This document shows, in pieces, positions 20,168-31,300 of a DNA stretch of 64,000 bases (position 1 is the first letter of the stretch; every line of letters starts with the position of its first letter). This DNA is from Saccharomycopsis fibuligera x Saccharomycopsis cf. fibuligera. Taxonomy: Eukaryota > Ascomycota > Saccharomycetes > Ascoideales > Saccharomycopsidaceae. The stretch is from contig CP012813.1 of NCBI GenBank assembly GCA_001936135.1, positions 744,001 to 808,000 of the forward strand, written 5' to 3'. Under the pieces are notes generated by a model. That model saw only the letters and a list, made by a program, of their open reading frames with translations, was not told the origin of the DNA and ran no database searches. A program made the position numbers and the translations under genes.

Positions 20168-23100
20168 CGCTACCGAAACCATCAAAGAAGATCCAAAAGA
20201 CAAGCAGGAAATCGATTCCACTTCTTCTTCATCACTATCGTCTTCATCGGATTCGGAGGGCAATACCTCTACCGACGAGCCCGCCACCAGACTGGATTCC
20301 AGTTGGGATGATGGCAATCAATCAGTATCGTCATCTTTTTACAATGAGCACTCTTATTATATGCAAGACACCAATGAAGAAGAAGATGATGATGAAGATG
20401 GGCCGCAAGAATTATATTCTCGCCGTTCTCAAGTGGCTGCAGAAATATTGTCTTCGGATATTTGGTCCATAACTGATGCGTTCATCAATTCGCCAAGACT
20501 TTTAATCAAACTTTGGTCCATCTTGGATTCCAAGCTGCCATTGTCAATGATGAAGGCAACTTTTTTTGCCAAGATTAATGAGCATTTGCTTGATATGAAA
20601 CTCGACGAACTTGTTTCTTACATAATAAACTTTGAGAGAAATTTGACCAATAGATTCTTCAAGCATATTAGCAATCCTCAATTGATGGATTTCTTGCTTA
20701 AATTGATTTCCACAGACAAATCAAATAATTCCACTGGAATCATTTTGCTATTAAAGAAGCAAAAATTCATTCCTAAATTGATTAATTTTTTGAAACCAAA
20801 ATACGATAACGCTATCCAAACTTCCGCCGGCGATTTCTTGAAGGCCTTTATTACAATTTCTGGAAATTCTGGCAGTGGTCAAGATGGCATTGGCGTCACC
20901 GATAGCTCAATCATTGGTCCTAATGAATTAACGAGGCAGTTGGTGTCTAAAAAAATGGTAAAGAGACTTGTAAAAATCATGCTTTGTGGTGGAAATTCGT
21001 TATCCAATGGGGTTGGTATTGTTATTGAAATTATTAGAAAAAATAATTCCGATTATGATATTTTTCAAGTATTGTTCATTACTTTGGAATCTCATCCTCC
21101 GAACTTAAGAGATCCTATATATTTGGGTAATTTATTGAAGATTTTTGCTAGAAACATTAAGCGATTCAAAAAAATGTTGTTGCTTGGAAGTTCCCAACAA
21201 CCTTTGCTAAACCACCAACAAGATAAAGTCAGTACCAGTTTTGACAAGAAAATTGAACCTTTAGGGTTTGAGAGATTCAAAGTTTGCGAATTGATTGCCG
21301 AATTGTTGCATTGTTCTAATATGGCATTACTCAATGAAGCCAATGGTGAAAACATTGTCAAACAAAGAGATGCAGAAAGAGCTAAAGTTTTAAAGATGGA
21401 GTTTGAACAACTTGAAGAATCAAGAAGCAATTACGTAGAAGAGTTGAAACTTAATGGTGATGAAGAATTGAGCGAGTATATCCAAACTGATCATAATCCA
21501 ATTGCTGGAATGATGAATTTGGAAGACAGTGACAATGAAGAAGCAAATACTGAAGCTAAAGTACAGGAACAAGAACATGAACAAGAGCAAGAAAAGGAAA
21601 ATCATGAGATTGTTTCTAATATCAATAGATTGAGTATTAATGATGATTTGAAAGATTCTGATTCTATTAGGTCCATCCGTTCTGAGCATAACAAGAACAA
21701 GAGAGCAAAAATTGATAAGATCAAGTCCAAGAATGGCGTCATACAATCAGAGTCTGATGAAAGTGATTCTGAGGTGTTTAGCTCTGATAACGATGATTTA
21801 GTTTTGGGTGACGGTAATGATACCGCTACCGATGACGATGAAGATGATGAAGATGATGATGACGATGATGAAGATGACGAAGAGGATGGAAAGAAGCAGC
21901 AACAACAACAGCAGGGAAATGATGATGCTGATGCTGATGCTGTTTATGAAATTGATCTTAGTGATCAACTTCCAGATGATGTTGATGAAGAAACTGCTAC
22001 AAGAATCATCAAAGCTGAACAATTCACTTTTGATTTTAGAGGATTGATCAGTAAAGATTCATACAAGGATGAGTTCCATGTCAAAAATCGTCAATATTAT
22101 GATTCAGAAGAGCGAAAAATCCGCGATTTGTACATTATTGGAGATCAGCTTAAGATTGCATTACAGGATTCCAACATTGTTATGATCATTATTGATTTTT
22201 TCTTTAAGTTCCCATGGAATAATTTCTTGCATAATGTGGTTTACGACATTGTTCAACAAATTCTCAATGGATCAGTGGAAATTGGATTCAACAAGTACTT
22301 AATTATTAATTTGTTCCTTAGACAGAAAGGCTTCATTTTGGAAAAAATTTTGAGAGGCTACAAATTTTCTGAAAAGTACGAAAGGCTAAATCATGGGTTA
22401 AGATTGGGTTATATGGGTCATTTGACTTTGATTAGTGAAGAAATTGTTAAATTTTTGTCATTTACTCAGCTTGAAAGCTTATTTTGGGATGATCCATCAG
22501 AAAATGAAAACACTAACAACGTCAATGCCAATAATATCAACAACGCTACACACAATAATAACAAATCATTAGAATCTGAAGAATCAAATTATGTCAACGA
22601 TTACGACGAATGGGACAACTACGTCAACAATGTGCTAATTGACACTAGAGAACAATTCAATTCTGTACTTGGTGGTGGAAGTTTAACCGATGATTATGAT
22701 GGCGTTAGTGACTCTAATGAATATAGCAAGAATGAAGTGCCGACATATAACCATGATGATGACGATGAAGACGACGATGAAGATGAGGAAGACCGTGATG
22801 AACATATTCAAAATGATGATGACGACGATGATGAAGATGATGATGATGATGACGACGAAGATACTAATAATCACAGCAGTAACAACAGCAAGAATGTGGT
22901 CTATGCTGAACATAGTCATCATAATCAGAATTCTGATGATGAAGAAGATACGTCATTTGAAGAATATGATGATGGCAATACTCAGCATAATGACAATAGC
23001 AACAATAACAATAATCAAGGATCATCAAGAAATGATAATGATGCATTTGTGGAGAGCGAATATTTTGATGTTAAAAATCAGGTGGAGAAGGACAAAAAGC

Positions 23101-23909
23101 AAAAAAATAACGAAGTTGATGAAGAAGAAGATGACGATAAAGAAAACAGCAAAATTCAAGAAGACACTAATGACAATGATAATGATCGTTTAGATGAAGA
23201 CATTGATGTGTCTAATAGTGACAAGTATAAGTGGCATTACTTGGATAAATCAGACTTTGGTCAATCTCATGACGTCAGCACAACAACCGCAAACCAGTCA
23301 CTCCGTCATGGAAACAACGGTAATGGCGATGATGATGACAACAACGACGACGATTTTGATGATGAGTACATTGACCCAAATGATGACGGTAACAGTTATG
23401 CCCATATTAAGAATATCGACATGTATTCTAGTATTCTTGGAGGAGGGGCAGGACAGCATGGGCTTACTGCTGCTGGTCCTAAGAAGAAAAGCAAGAGGGC
23501 AAAATCTAAAAGTAAAGATTTTGATGAAGAATTGACTGATATTTCCAGTAATAATAAGAAAGGTAAAGTTGGTGCTGCTGATGTCGATCTTAACATTGTT
23601 GGTAGAGACAACGATGCTGAGCTTGATGATATTGATGATGATCTTGATGATGATGAAAATGATGAGGACAACGATGACGACGATGATGATGTTGACATTG
23701 ACGACGATGACGACAGTTACGGGTTACGTAGAAGCACGAGTAAAGGAGATATGAATTGGAACGAAGATGAGCAGAAACGGTTATTAACCATGGCTAATTT
23801 CATTCATAATAACACTGGAGGTAGTCCGGTTAGTGCTATTGCTAATTCGAATTCGAATTCTAATAATGCTAACAATATTAATGAGACTGGTGGGAATAAA
23901 AAACAATGA
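19698..23909 (+). CDS. Sit4-associated protein (SAP190/SAP155-like, SAPS family)
   Basis: Large regulatory partner of the PP2A-like phosphatase Sit4 (PP6), acting in G1 progression and TOR-linked signalling. It has 1,403 residues. The start MSGAFWRFG and the following INKLLDD helix match the conserved SAPS N-terminus. Helical repeats fill about residues 230-600 and 790-950. Between them and after them are very acidic stretches: poly-Asp/Glu at about residues 140-160, 710-735, 1020-1060 and 1310-1335, coded by GAT/GAC/GAA runs. Saccharomyces SAPs also have acidic regions, but these are more extensive. I cannot choose between SAP190 and SAP155. An A-rich, then T-rich tail follows the stop. Confidence 0.85.
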
Positions 23910-26088
23910 ATAGAAATTGAAACATAAAAAATGAAACAAAAAATAAAAGATAAAACTTTTTTATTAAAGATAATGAATAAACTGAATCTGAAGGATGAAA
24001 AAGAAAAACTAAAAAAAAAAAAAAAAAAAAAAAAAGTAAAGAAATGACGCAACGAATGACGATTATGTGATTTATTTAATTGATTGAGTTTTCTTAGTTT
24101 TTATTTCTTGTCATTTATTAATATTTTATTACTGTTATTATTTACTATCCTAGTTTTTGATTTATTGTTTGAAAACTACTATTTTTTTATATATTTTTAT
24201 CTCCTTATTTTTTTGTCCTCTTACCTTTTTATCTTTTTGCCTTTTTCTTCTTTTCTTATTGGCTTTTTCTCCTTTACCGCCGACTAACTGTGAAATTTTA
24301 CGTAATTGTATATAAGATAACAATCAATCCCGGAATGAGCTTGATTTTTGTTTTCTGTTTTTGATTTTTTTATGTTTGATTTTCCCTGTTTTCCTCTTGA
24401 AAATGCTACCAATTTTTTTAGTTTTCTAATATTTTTTGTTTTGCTTCAGATAAAGAGAAAGTAGAAAGTATATTTTTTTCTTTAATGTATGATTGAAAAC
24501 TAACAAAAGCAAATGACTTAATACTTCTCTTATTGTTTTTCTATATCTCTTGCTATTTGCTATCCTTGAGATATTCTTGCTTAATGAAAGTACTATTTTT
24601 TTTTCGATTGTGCAATTCTTTTGTTTATCTATTAACAGTCTCTTATCTTTATCTAGCCGTATGTGAACTTATGAATTGTGTTGTTTGCGTTTGTGGAATT
24701 GTGAATTTACGATGCTTTGATTGTATTTTATCGTTGTTTTCTTGTGTTTTTATGTTTTCCTTTTCTCAAATTTTTTTTTCAGTTTCGATTGCTTCCTACT
24801 TGGTTTGATATACTCTGCTCTACTCTCCTCCACTCTATTCAGCTTAGCTTTGCTTTGCTGTACATGTTCTATAAAACGAAGAAAGGTCTGTCTTCTTCAA
24901 TTAGCACTCTAGAGAGTATTATTTCACCATACGTTCTTCGTAATTGCAGTTACTTGTTATTTAGACTTTTGGATATATTATGAAAATGCAAACTATCACT
25001 TCAACATTGGTTTCAGCGTACATCTACAGTTTTGTAATTTATATATAATGACAATGAGATGACTTTAACAATAAAACTAAACATGGCAATAACCTAATGG
25101 CTCATTAGTCACTATTAAGGATATATATGTATGTATATATGTGTATGTATGTATATTTCTTGCTCAAGCTAGTATATGCCTTGTCCTGCGATTGTTCTGC
25201 TTTTTTGCAGCGTATGGCGCCACAACATGCAAATTATAATCGTATCACTGTATGTATACTGTACACTCTCTACTATTACCAACAATATATATAAATATCG
25301 ATTGAACTTTGCGAGACAGTTACGATTAAAATCACAAGCATTCGGGCTTTTTTTCATGAACAGAAAAAGCAAATGCAGGTCAGCCAAGTTGTAGTGGTGT
25401 AATAAAATTGGTGATTATGGCGACTTTTTGAGCTGACTTGTTAGGCTAAATTATTAGCCGTAGCTTACTAGCTATAACCTACTAGCCATAGCTAACTAAG
25501 CTGTAATGAATGAGATAACTTCTAATTCGGTATTGGTATAAATAAAGATTAATTATAAGCAGATTAGACTATGGTAAAGTTAAAATTAGGGTCAAAATAA
25601 CATAAATTGAGCCAAAAGTGATCAACAAAAGTGAGAAAAAAAGACAGAAAAGAAAAAAGGTGATAGTAATAATAGTAATATTAGTAGATTATAGATCATA
25701 GATGATAAAAAGTATAGAAAGGTTATCAATATTGAATGTTAAATTGAAATTGAAGTTGAAATTAAAAGATAAAGATATGAAAATGAAGACAAAAAAAAAA
25801 GCATCAGCAGTACAGATAAGAGACTAGATATAAATAAGATAAAAAATAGGGAGAGGGAAAGTAGAAGAAAAATGGATATAGATATTGATATGGAAATAGA
25901 GCGGAATTAGTTCGCTAGAGCTTATAAATCAGTTCTCAATTCCGGGATGATAGTTCAAAGAAGGTAGACGATGAGTGAGTAGTTGTTGGAGAAAAACTTC
26001 AGCATAATAAAAAGAGCATCGGAAAAAGTAACCAGTAAACATATAGAAATGAATTGGATAATACAAGACCTGTTTATCAGCCAGTCAA
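23910..26088. other. Long convergent intergenic region
   Basis: 2.2 kb between two converging genes, about five times the usual spacing here. It contains an A-run (24009-24035), very T-rich sequence to about 24830, a TATG/TATA microsatellite near 25120-25160, a perfect short inverted repeat (25444-25459, GGCTAA facing TTAGCC) and a cluster of TAGC-type words to about 25505. No protein-like frame. A non-coding RNA gene is possible but not shown. Confidence 0.5.
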
Positions 26089-27513
26089 TTACACACTTGG
26101 ACCTGGTACGGGTGCACTTGCAGTTGCAGTTTGAGTTGGCACTGGTTGTTGTTGTTTTTGATCATCTTCATGCTTCTTGTAAGCAGGAATTTCAAACTCG
26201 TCAGAAAATTCTTGGCCTGGCAATACTGGGGCAATGGACAAAATTTGGTCAATTTGATGTTTTGGATTATCATCATCTTTAATATCTTTATAAATTATCC
26301 ATTCTACTTGATCTTTGTCAGCAGGATTGTAATTGGCGACACTTTTAAACAATTTTGGATGAAACTCAACATTGTCTTCTAATCTCTTTTTAGCTAATTC
26401 ACGTTGATAATTTTCAATTTTGAATTTTTCATCAGTGGCAACTTCATGGTTTCGTTGGCCTAATGCTGTAGTAACTTTTTCCCAAAGTCTTCTACTTTCA
26501 AATTCGCCTTGTTCGATAATTGGTCTAACTTTTGGCTTGAGTGGAGCAGCAACGTTGACGTCCAAGAATAATGATTTGTGACCGGTAGACAAGTTTTTAA
26601 TGTACATTTTGTCAGTCCATTTACCGCTGATTTCATAAAGGGCTGTGCTGCCTTGTTTGATGGTACCTTTGATGGAATCATAAGTACCGGAAATGAAACC
26701 TTTGGTGACAAACTCGATATCAGTATATAAATCATTTGTTGGGCACTTGATAATCATATGGTCGCCGAGCTCCAATTTCAATTTACCAAAAAGAATACCT
26801 CTGGCGTACATATTTGGTTGAGTCAAAGTATAAGCTTCTGGTTGACTAGTTTGAGGGTCTTTAATATCCAAGAATTTCAACACCGAAACCCCATCCATTA
26901 TAGCGGCGGTCGAGTTACCCAAGAATCTTGATTTCGGAATAGCGGTCCCGTCAACCCTGATATGAGATTCTGGAATCATGTAAAAGTAGGAAGATTTTGG
27001 AGGATGGTGGCAAGTTTGTTCAGCAATGTAGAATGCCTTTTGACCATTTGGTAAATCCCAATAAGAAGTGAAATATTCGCCCAATACTGGATTTAATGGT
27101 TTTTTCACTGCTTTGGGAGCAATATGCCAACCACTTAAGTACCATTTAACGACAAGCAAGAACCGCTGAACAGGGTCAGGGTTAGCGTGAGCCTCAAGAA
27201 CAATGTCAGGTTGTTGGAGTTGGTTGGTAATACGTTCAAGCATAGATTTGCGCTCAAGAATAAACGTTGGGAAAGTGATTCTTGACAAGTCACAGCCAGG
27301 TCTAAGTTGAGAAATTATGCCCATGAGAATTGACTGGCCCTGATCATCGACTTCGTCAATGTCGTCAATTGAGTTTGGGTCAGAAGCAGAGGCTAGCTCT
27401 GCTTCGGCAGAGGCAGAGCCAGAGGTGGCGGTACCAGCGCTGCGACTGGCAGGGCCAGGAGAAGGGCTTCTGCTGGCGCCAGGAATCTTAGGGACTTTGA
27501 GGCCAAGGGGCAT
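26089..27513 (-). CDS. Oxysterol-binding-protein homologue, Osh6/Osh7 type
   Basis: Lipid-transfer protein that in yeast carries phosphatidylserine from the ER to the plasma membrane in exchange for PI4P. The start is set at ATG 27513, giving 474 residues; the upstream in-frame part has no ATG. The ORD core is nearly complete and close to Osh6: IISQLRPG at 66-73, the FPTF motif at 81-84 (phosphoinositide/lid region), KWYLSGWHIAPK near 123-134, NPVLGEYF at 141-148, and EQTCHHPP at 165-172 with the PI4P-binding His pair. There is no PH or ankyrin domain, which also fits Osh6/Osh7. The N-terminal 50 residues are Ser/Ala/Pro-rich and the C-terminal tail is Gln/Pro-rich. It diverges from the ABC transporter gene. 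Confidence 0.92.
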   Translation of the reverse strand: MPLGLKVPKIPGASRSPSPGPASRSAGTATSGSASAEAELASASDPNSIDDIDEVDDQGQSILMGIISQLRPGCDLSRITFPTFILERKSMLERITNQLQQPDIVLEAHANPDPVQRFLLVVKWYLSGWHIAPKAVKKPLNPVLGEYFTSYWDLPNGQKAFYIAEQTCHHPPKSSYFYMIPESHIRVDGTAIPKSRFLGNSTAAIMDGVSVLKFLDIKDPQTSQPEAYTLTQPNMYARGILFGKLKLELGDHMIIKCPTNDLYTDIEFVTKGFISGTYDSIKGTIKQGSTALYEISGKWTDKMYIKNLSTGHKSLFLDVNVAAPLKPKVRPIIEQGEFESRRLWEKVTTALGQRNHEVATDEKFKIENYQRELAKKRLEDNVEFHPKLFKSVANYNPADKDQVEWIIYKDIKDDDNPKHQIDQILSIAPVLPGQEFSDEFEIPAYKKHEDDQKQQQPVPTQTATASAPVPGPSV

Positions 27514-27952
27514 TGTGGGCGGTGGTTGGATGACAAGTGGTGGATAGCGTTTTTGGCAGAAGTGAGATTGATGGATTATGGTGGGAGATTGTTTACACAG
27601 CGTGGACAAAGGCGGATGGAAGACCGTGAGTGGAGGAGCGACGTGAAGCGAAGCGAAGAGAAGCGAGCAATTGTGAGTTGGTGATTGTCTGCTTAGGCTC
27701 AGATTAGGTAATAATTACTAAATCACATTACATATCACATGACCATTACGTAATATATTATACATATGCATTAGATAAGCAATTACCTAAAGAGCGTCCC
27801 CGTAGTGCGCTTACCAAAATGTATTTGTATTGTGACCGATACTGATGTGTGCAGTTAAGTGCCGCTGAGTGCTGCTGAGTGCAGTTGCCAGCTGCTTAAC
27901 AGTTAAATTTTTATCTGCGTTGCTCACCGTAAACAGCAACTGCTACGACTGT

Positions 27953-27988
27953 TGACGATATACACTCTCTTGACGATATACACTCTCT
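27953..27988. repeat. 18-bp tandem repeat, two copies
   Basis: Two perfect adjacent copies of an 18-base unit starting TGACGATATAC, inside a divergent promoter. Could be regulatory; nothing recognised. Confidence 0.85.
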
Positions 27989-28162
27989 TGACACTTGACA
28001 GCCTGGGCAACACCATCGCCGGTGCACACTAGTTCTCGTAGAAAAGCCACTATTATTGTGCACGTCGTATTCCCTAGCGTGCTCCAGCTGGTTCAATCTG
28101 GCAGTTTCCCTGTCGCCGCTTAGACATCGCTGCGCACTAACATACGCTAGTAAACTCTGATT

Positions 28163-28216
28163 ACTTATCACACTTATCACACTTACCACACTTACCACAC
28201 TTATCACGCTTATCGC
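28163..28216. promoter_or_regulatory. Six-unit 9-bp array with four GATAAG sites
   Basis: Six head-to-tail 9-base units alternating ACTTATCAC and ACTTACCAC, the last slightly diverged. On the minus strand four of them read GATAAG, the core site of GATA zinc-finger factors (Gln3/Gat1 nitrogen control or Sfu1-type iron control). The array lies about 145-195 bases before the ABC transporter ATG. The repeat is certain; GATA-factor control is inference. Confidence 0.5.
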
Positions 28217-28359
28217 AGCTAATCACGACTTTCTCTGCTTCTATTTTAATCCTCGCTTATTCCTCAACTTTTATATCTACTTCATTTTCCATATTTCTTA
28301 TTTCACTTACCACTTTCCATATTTCACTTCCATCCCATCACCACTCAGTTGTCATCACC

Positions 28360-31300
28360 ATGTCAAGGCAACAGGATATCCTCCTGGTCCCCGACCAGTA
28401 TCCTCCTCCAATCCACAGCTTGCACTCCTCCTCCAGCCCATTCATCAAATGCAACTACGACTTCTCTAACCCATTCTCTTCTGTGCTTGTCCCTACCAAA
28501 GAGTCTGCATTCAACCCATGCTTCCTTGCTGCTCTTCTCATTGCCTCATCAGTGTTTTTCTTTCTTTTTGGTCTGCTTCAACTCCTTATCCTCAAGCGCA
28601 AAAAATTTCATGGCCACCTCAGAGTGAAAAGTGTTGGATTGCATCAATTGTTCCGTGTTTTGCTTGTCTTTGCTCAAGCTACTTTGCAACTTGTGGTGTT
28701 TGCTAAACTTTACCAAGATGATGACCACTATGGATTCTTCAACATCTCTACTTTGGCATTCTTGATTCCTAGTTTAGTGTTATATTTCACCATCTTGCCC
28801 TTACATGTCATTGAAGTGCATAAATCCATTTGGCAGGTAGCTTCATTGTTGATTTACTGGTTAGTGGCTTCAGTTTTGCAATTTACCGTGTTATATCAGG
28901 ATAAGTTTACCAATTACCCAGTTGCTGCCAAACTGCCAAACCATCAAAATGACGATTCATCTTTAATCTCCACCATTGAAGTATTGTTATTTGCTAATGC
29001 GGTGATAATCTCTATCTCTGAAACTTTCTTTTGGTCAAGAGCTCACGAATTTACCCATGATTTACAACTCAACAATGTCAATGTCCACAGCTTGCATCTA
29101 GCTAACGTTTTTGGTAAAATCAATTACAACAACTTGAACCCATTAATTAACAAAACGTACTCTGAGAACACTATTGAATTTAAAGACTTGCCGGAATTGA
29201 CTCCTGATTTGAATTCAGAATACTCACTGGCAATCCTTGGTAAATACTGGCTTAAACAATTGACAAAGCCTAAGCCAAACATTTTCTCTGCTCTTTTCCA
29301 CGGCTTCAGCTTGCAGCTTTTAGTCACTTTGGTGCTTGAAGTGTTGCAAATCGTTGCTAATTTTGCTCAGCCTCAATTATTGAAAGTTTTTATGAACTTC
29401 TTCCTTGATAATGCAGCCACCGAAGGCAGCGGCGATGATTACACCAACGACAAGCAAATCTTACGTGGTGTGCTTATTGCATTATCAATGACTGCCGTCT
29501 CATTTGCCTCCATCATCCTTTGGAACGAATACATTAACCGAATGTATGCCATCTCCTACAGAATCAGACAAGGGCTTACTGTACTAGTTTACGAAAAAGC
29601 CCTCAAGTTATCCAATGCTGCCCGCAATAAGCGAAATATTGGCGATATTGTCAATTTGGTGTCTGTTGACGTTAGCAGAGTGGAATACGCCATTAGCAAG
29701 TTGCAAAGTTTTGTTTCTGCTCCTTTGCAATTTGTGCTTTGCTTGTTGTCTTTAGTTTCGTTGCTTGGTGTATCCTCATTTTCTGGGTTACTTGTCATTG
29801 CGTTTGCATTGCCAGTGAACTTGTACACCATTAAAAGAATTGAAAAGCTTTATGACCAGAATATGAAGTTTAAAGACATGCGGACCAAAACAATCAGTGA
29901 GGTTCTTAACTCTATCAAGTCGATTAAATTGTACTCGTGGGAATCTCCAATGGAACGCAAGATCTCCGATATTAGAAACGATAAAGAATTAACAGTTATG
30001 AAAAAGATTGGCATTGTTGATGCAGTGTTGAGCTTCAGTTGGAACTGTGTGCCTTATTTTGTCTCTTGTGCTACGTTTGCTGTCTTTACCTTGTTGGCAG
30101 GCAAAAAATTGACCTCGGACTTGATCTTCCCAAGTTTGGCATTATTCAATTTGTTGGGAGATCCGTTATTCGAGATTCCGGATGTAATTTCAACGTTCGT
30201 TGAGGCAAAAGTCTCGATTGTCAGATTGACAAAATTCCTAACTGATGAGGAATTGGATGAGAATTTGGTTTTGGAGTTGCAGGAACAGCTAAAGAAGGGT
30301 CAAGATGCAGTTGTTATTGCAAATGCCACGTTTTTGAGAGCCGCCAAAAAAACGGCTGCTGCTGCTGCTGCTCAAAATAATAAGCAGGCCAAAAATAACA
30401 AAATTAGCGGTACAAACGACAACCATAGTGCCAACGATCAAGAAACTGCCGCAAACACCGATGAAGAAAGCGCAATTGAGTCATCAGCTACTGATTCCCC
30501 ACAAGTGGCCTTGCTGAATATCAACTTCGTGGCTAGAAAAGGGGCTTTAACATGTATTGTTGGCGGCGTTGGTTCCGGAAAATCAACATTCTTGCATTCT
30601 ATCCTCGGTCAACTTCCAGTAATCTCTGCTTCTAACTTCTCCTCCTCCAATGACCAAAATCAAGTTCAATCCCAGCCAACATTGCGCATCAATGGTAAAA
30701 TCGCCTACTGTCCGCAGCAACCCTGGATTATGAACGCCAGCATCAAGAAAAACATCATATTTGGCCATAAGTACGACCCTGAGTTCTTCGAACGTACGAT
30801 TGAAGCATGTGAATTGAAACCGGATTTTGAAATCTTGCCAGATGGCGAAGAAACTCAAGTTGGTGAAAAAGGTATTTCGTTAAGTGGTGGGCAAAAGGCC
30901 CGGATCAGTTTAGCTAGGGCAGTTTACGCTAGGGCAGATATTTACTTGCTTGATGACGTGTTGAGTGCGGTAGATGCCCATGTTAGTAAGAATATTATTG
31001 AGAAAGTGTTGCTGAAGAAGACCGGTGTCTTGAGTTCCAAGACGTTGATTTTGTCGACTAATCATATACACGTTCTTGAGGAAGCAGACTCGATTTATGT
31101 GTTGGACCATGGCAAGATTGATGAAAAGGGGACTTATGATGAGTTGCTTAGGGCCAACGGTGAATTTGCAAAGTTGATTCAAGAGTTTGGTAATTCTGAT
31201 ACTGCTGAAAAACCACAACAAGAGTCCGAAGGCGAAACTACTGATGCTGCTTCTGCTGCTGCTTCTGCTGACTCCAGGAAGAAAGACAACGACGATCAGT

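Larger units (their letters stand above)
27514..28359. other. Divergent promoter between the Osh gene and the ABC transporter
   Basis: 846 bases of repeat-rich promoter. There are GCTGAGTG-type repeats near 27860-27885, an 18-bp tandem repeat (27953-27988) and a 9-bp array with GATA-type sites (28163-28216). Confidence 0.6.

Noticed and set aside
20072-20317. Poly-Ser antisense frames inside the SAP gene and similar Asp/Ser/Met runs elsewhere
   Set aside because: Shadows of GAT/GAC repeats coding for poly-Asp on the other strand.
24084-24983. Several overlapping Phe/Leu/Ser-rich frames
   Set aside because: Produced by T-rich intergenic DNA; frames overlap one another and have no membrane-protein pattern beyond composition.
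28163-28216. CRISPR-like array
   Set aside because: Units are 9 bases with no spacers, in a eukaryotic promoter.
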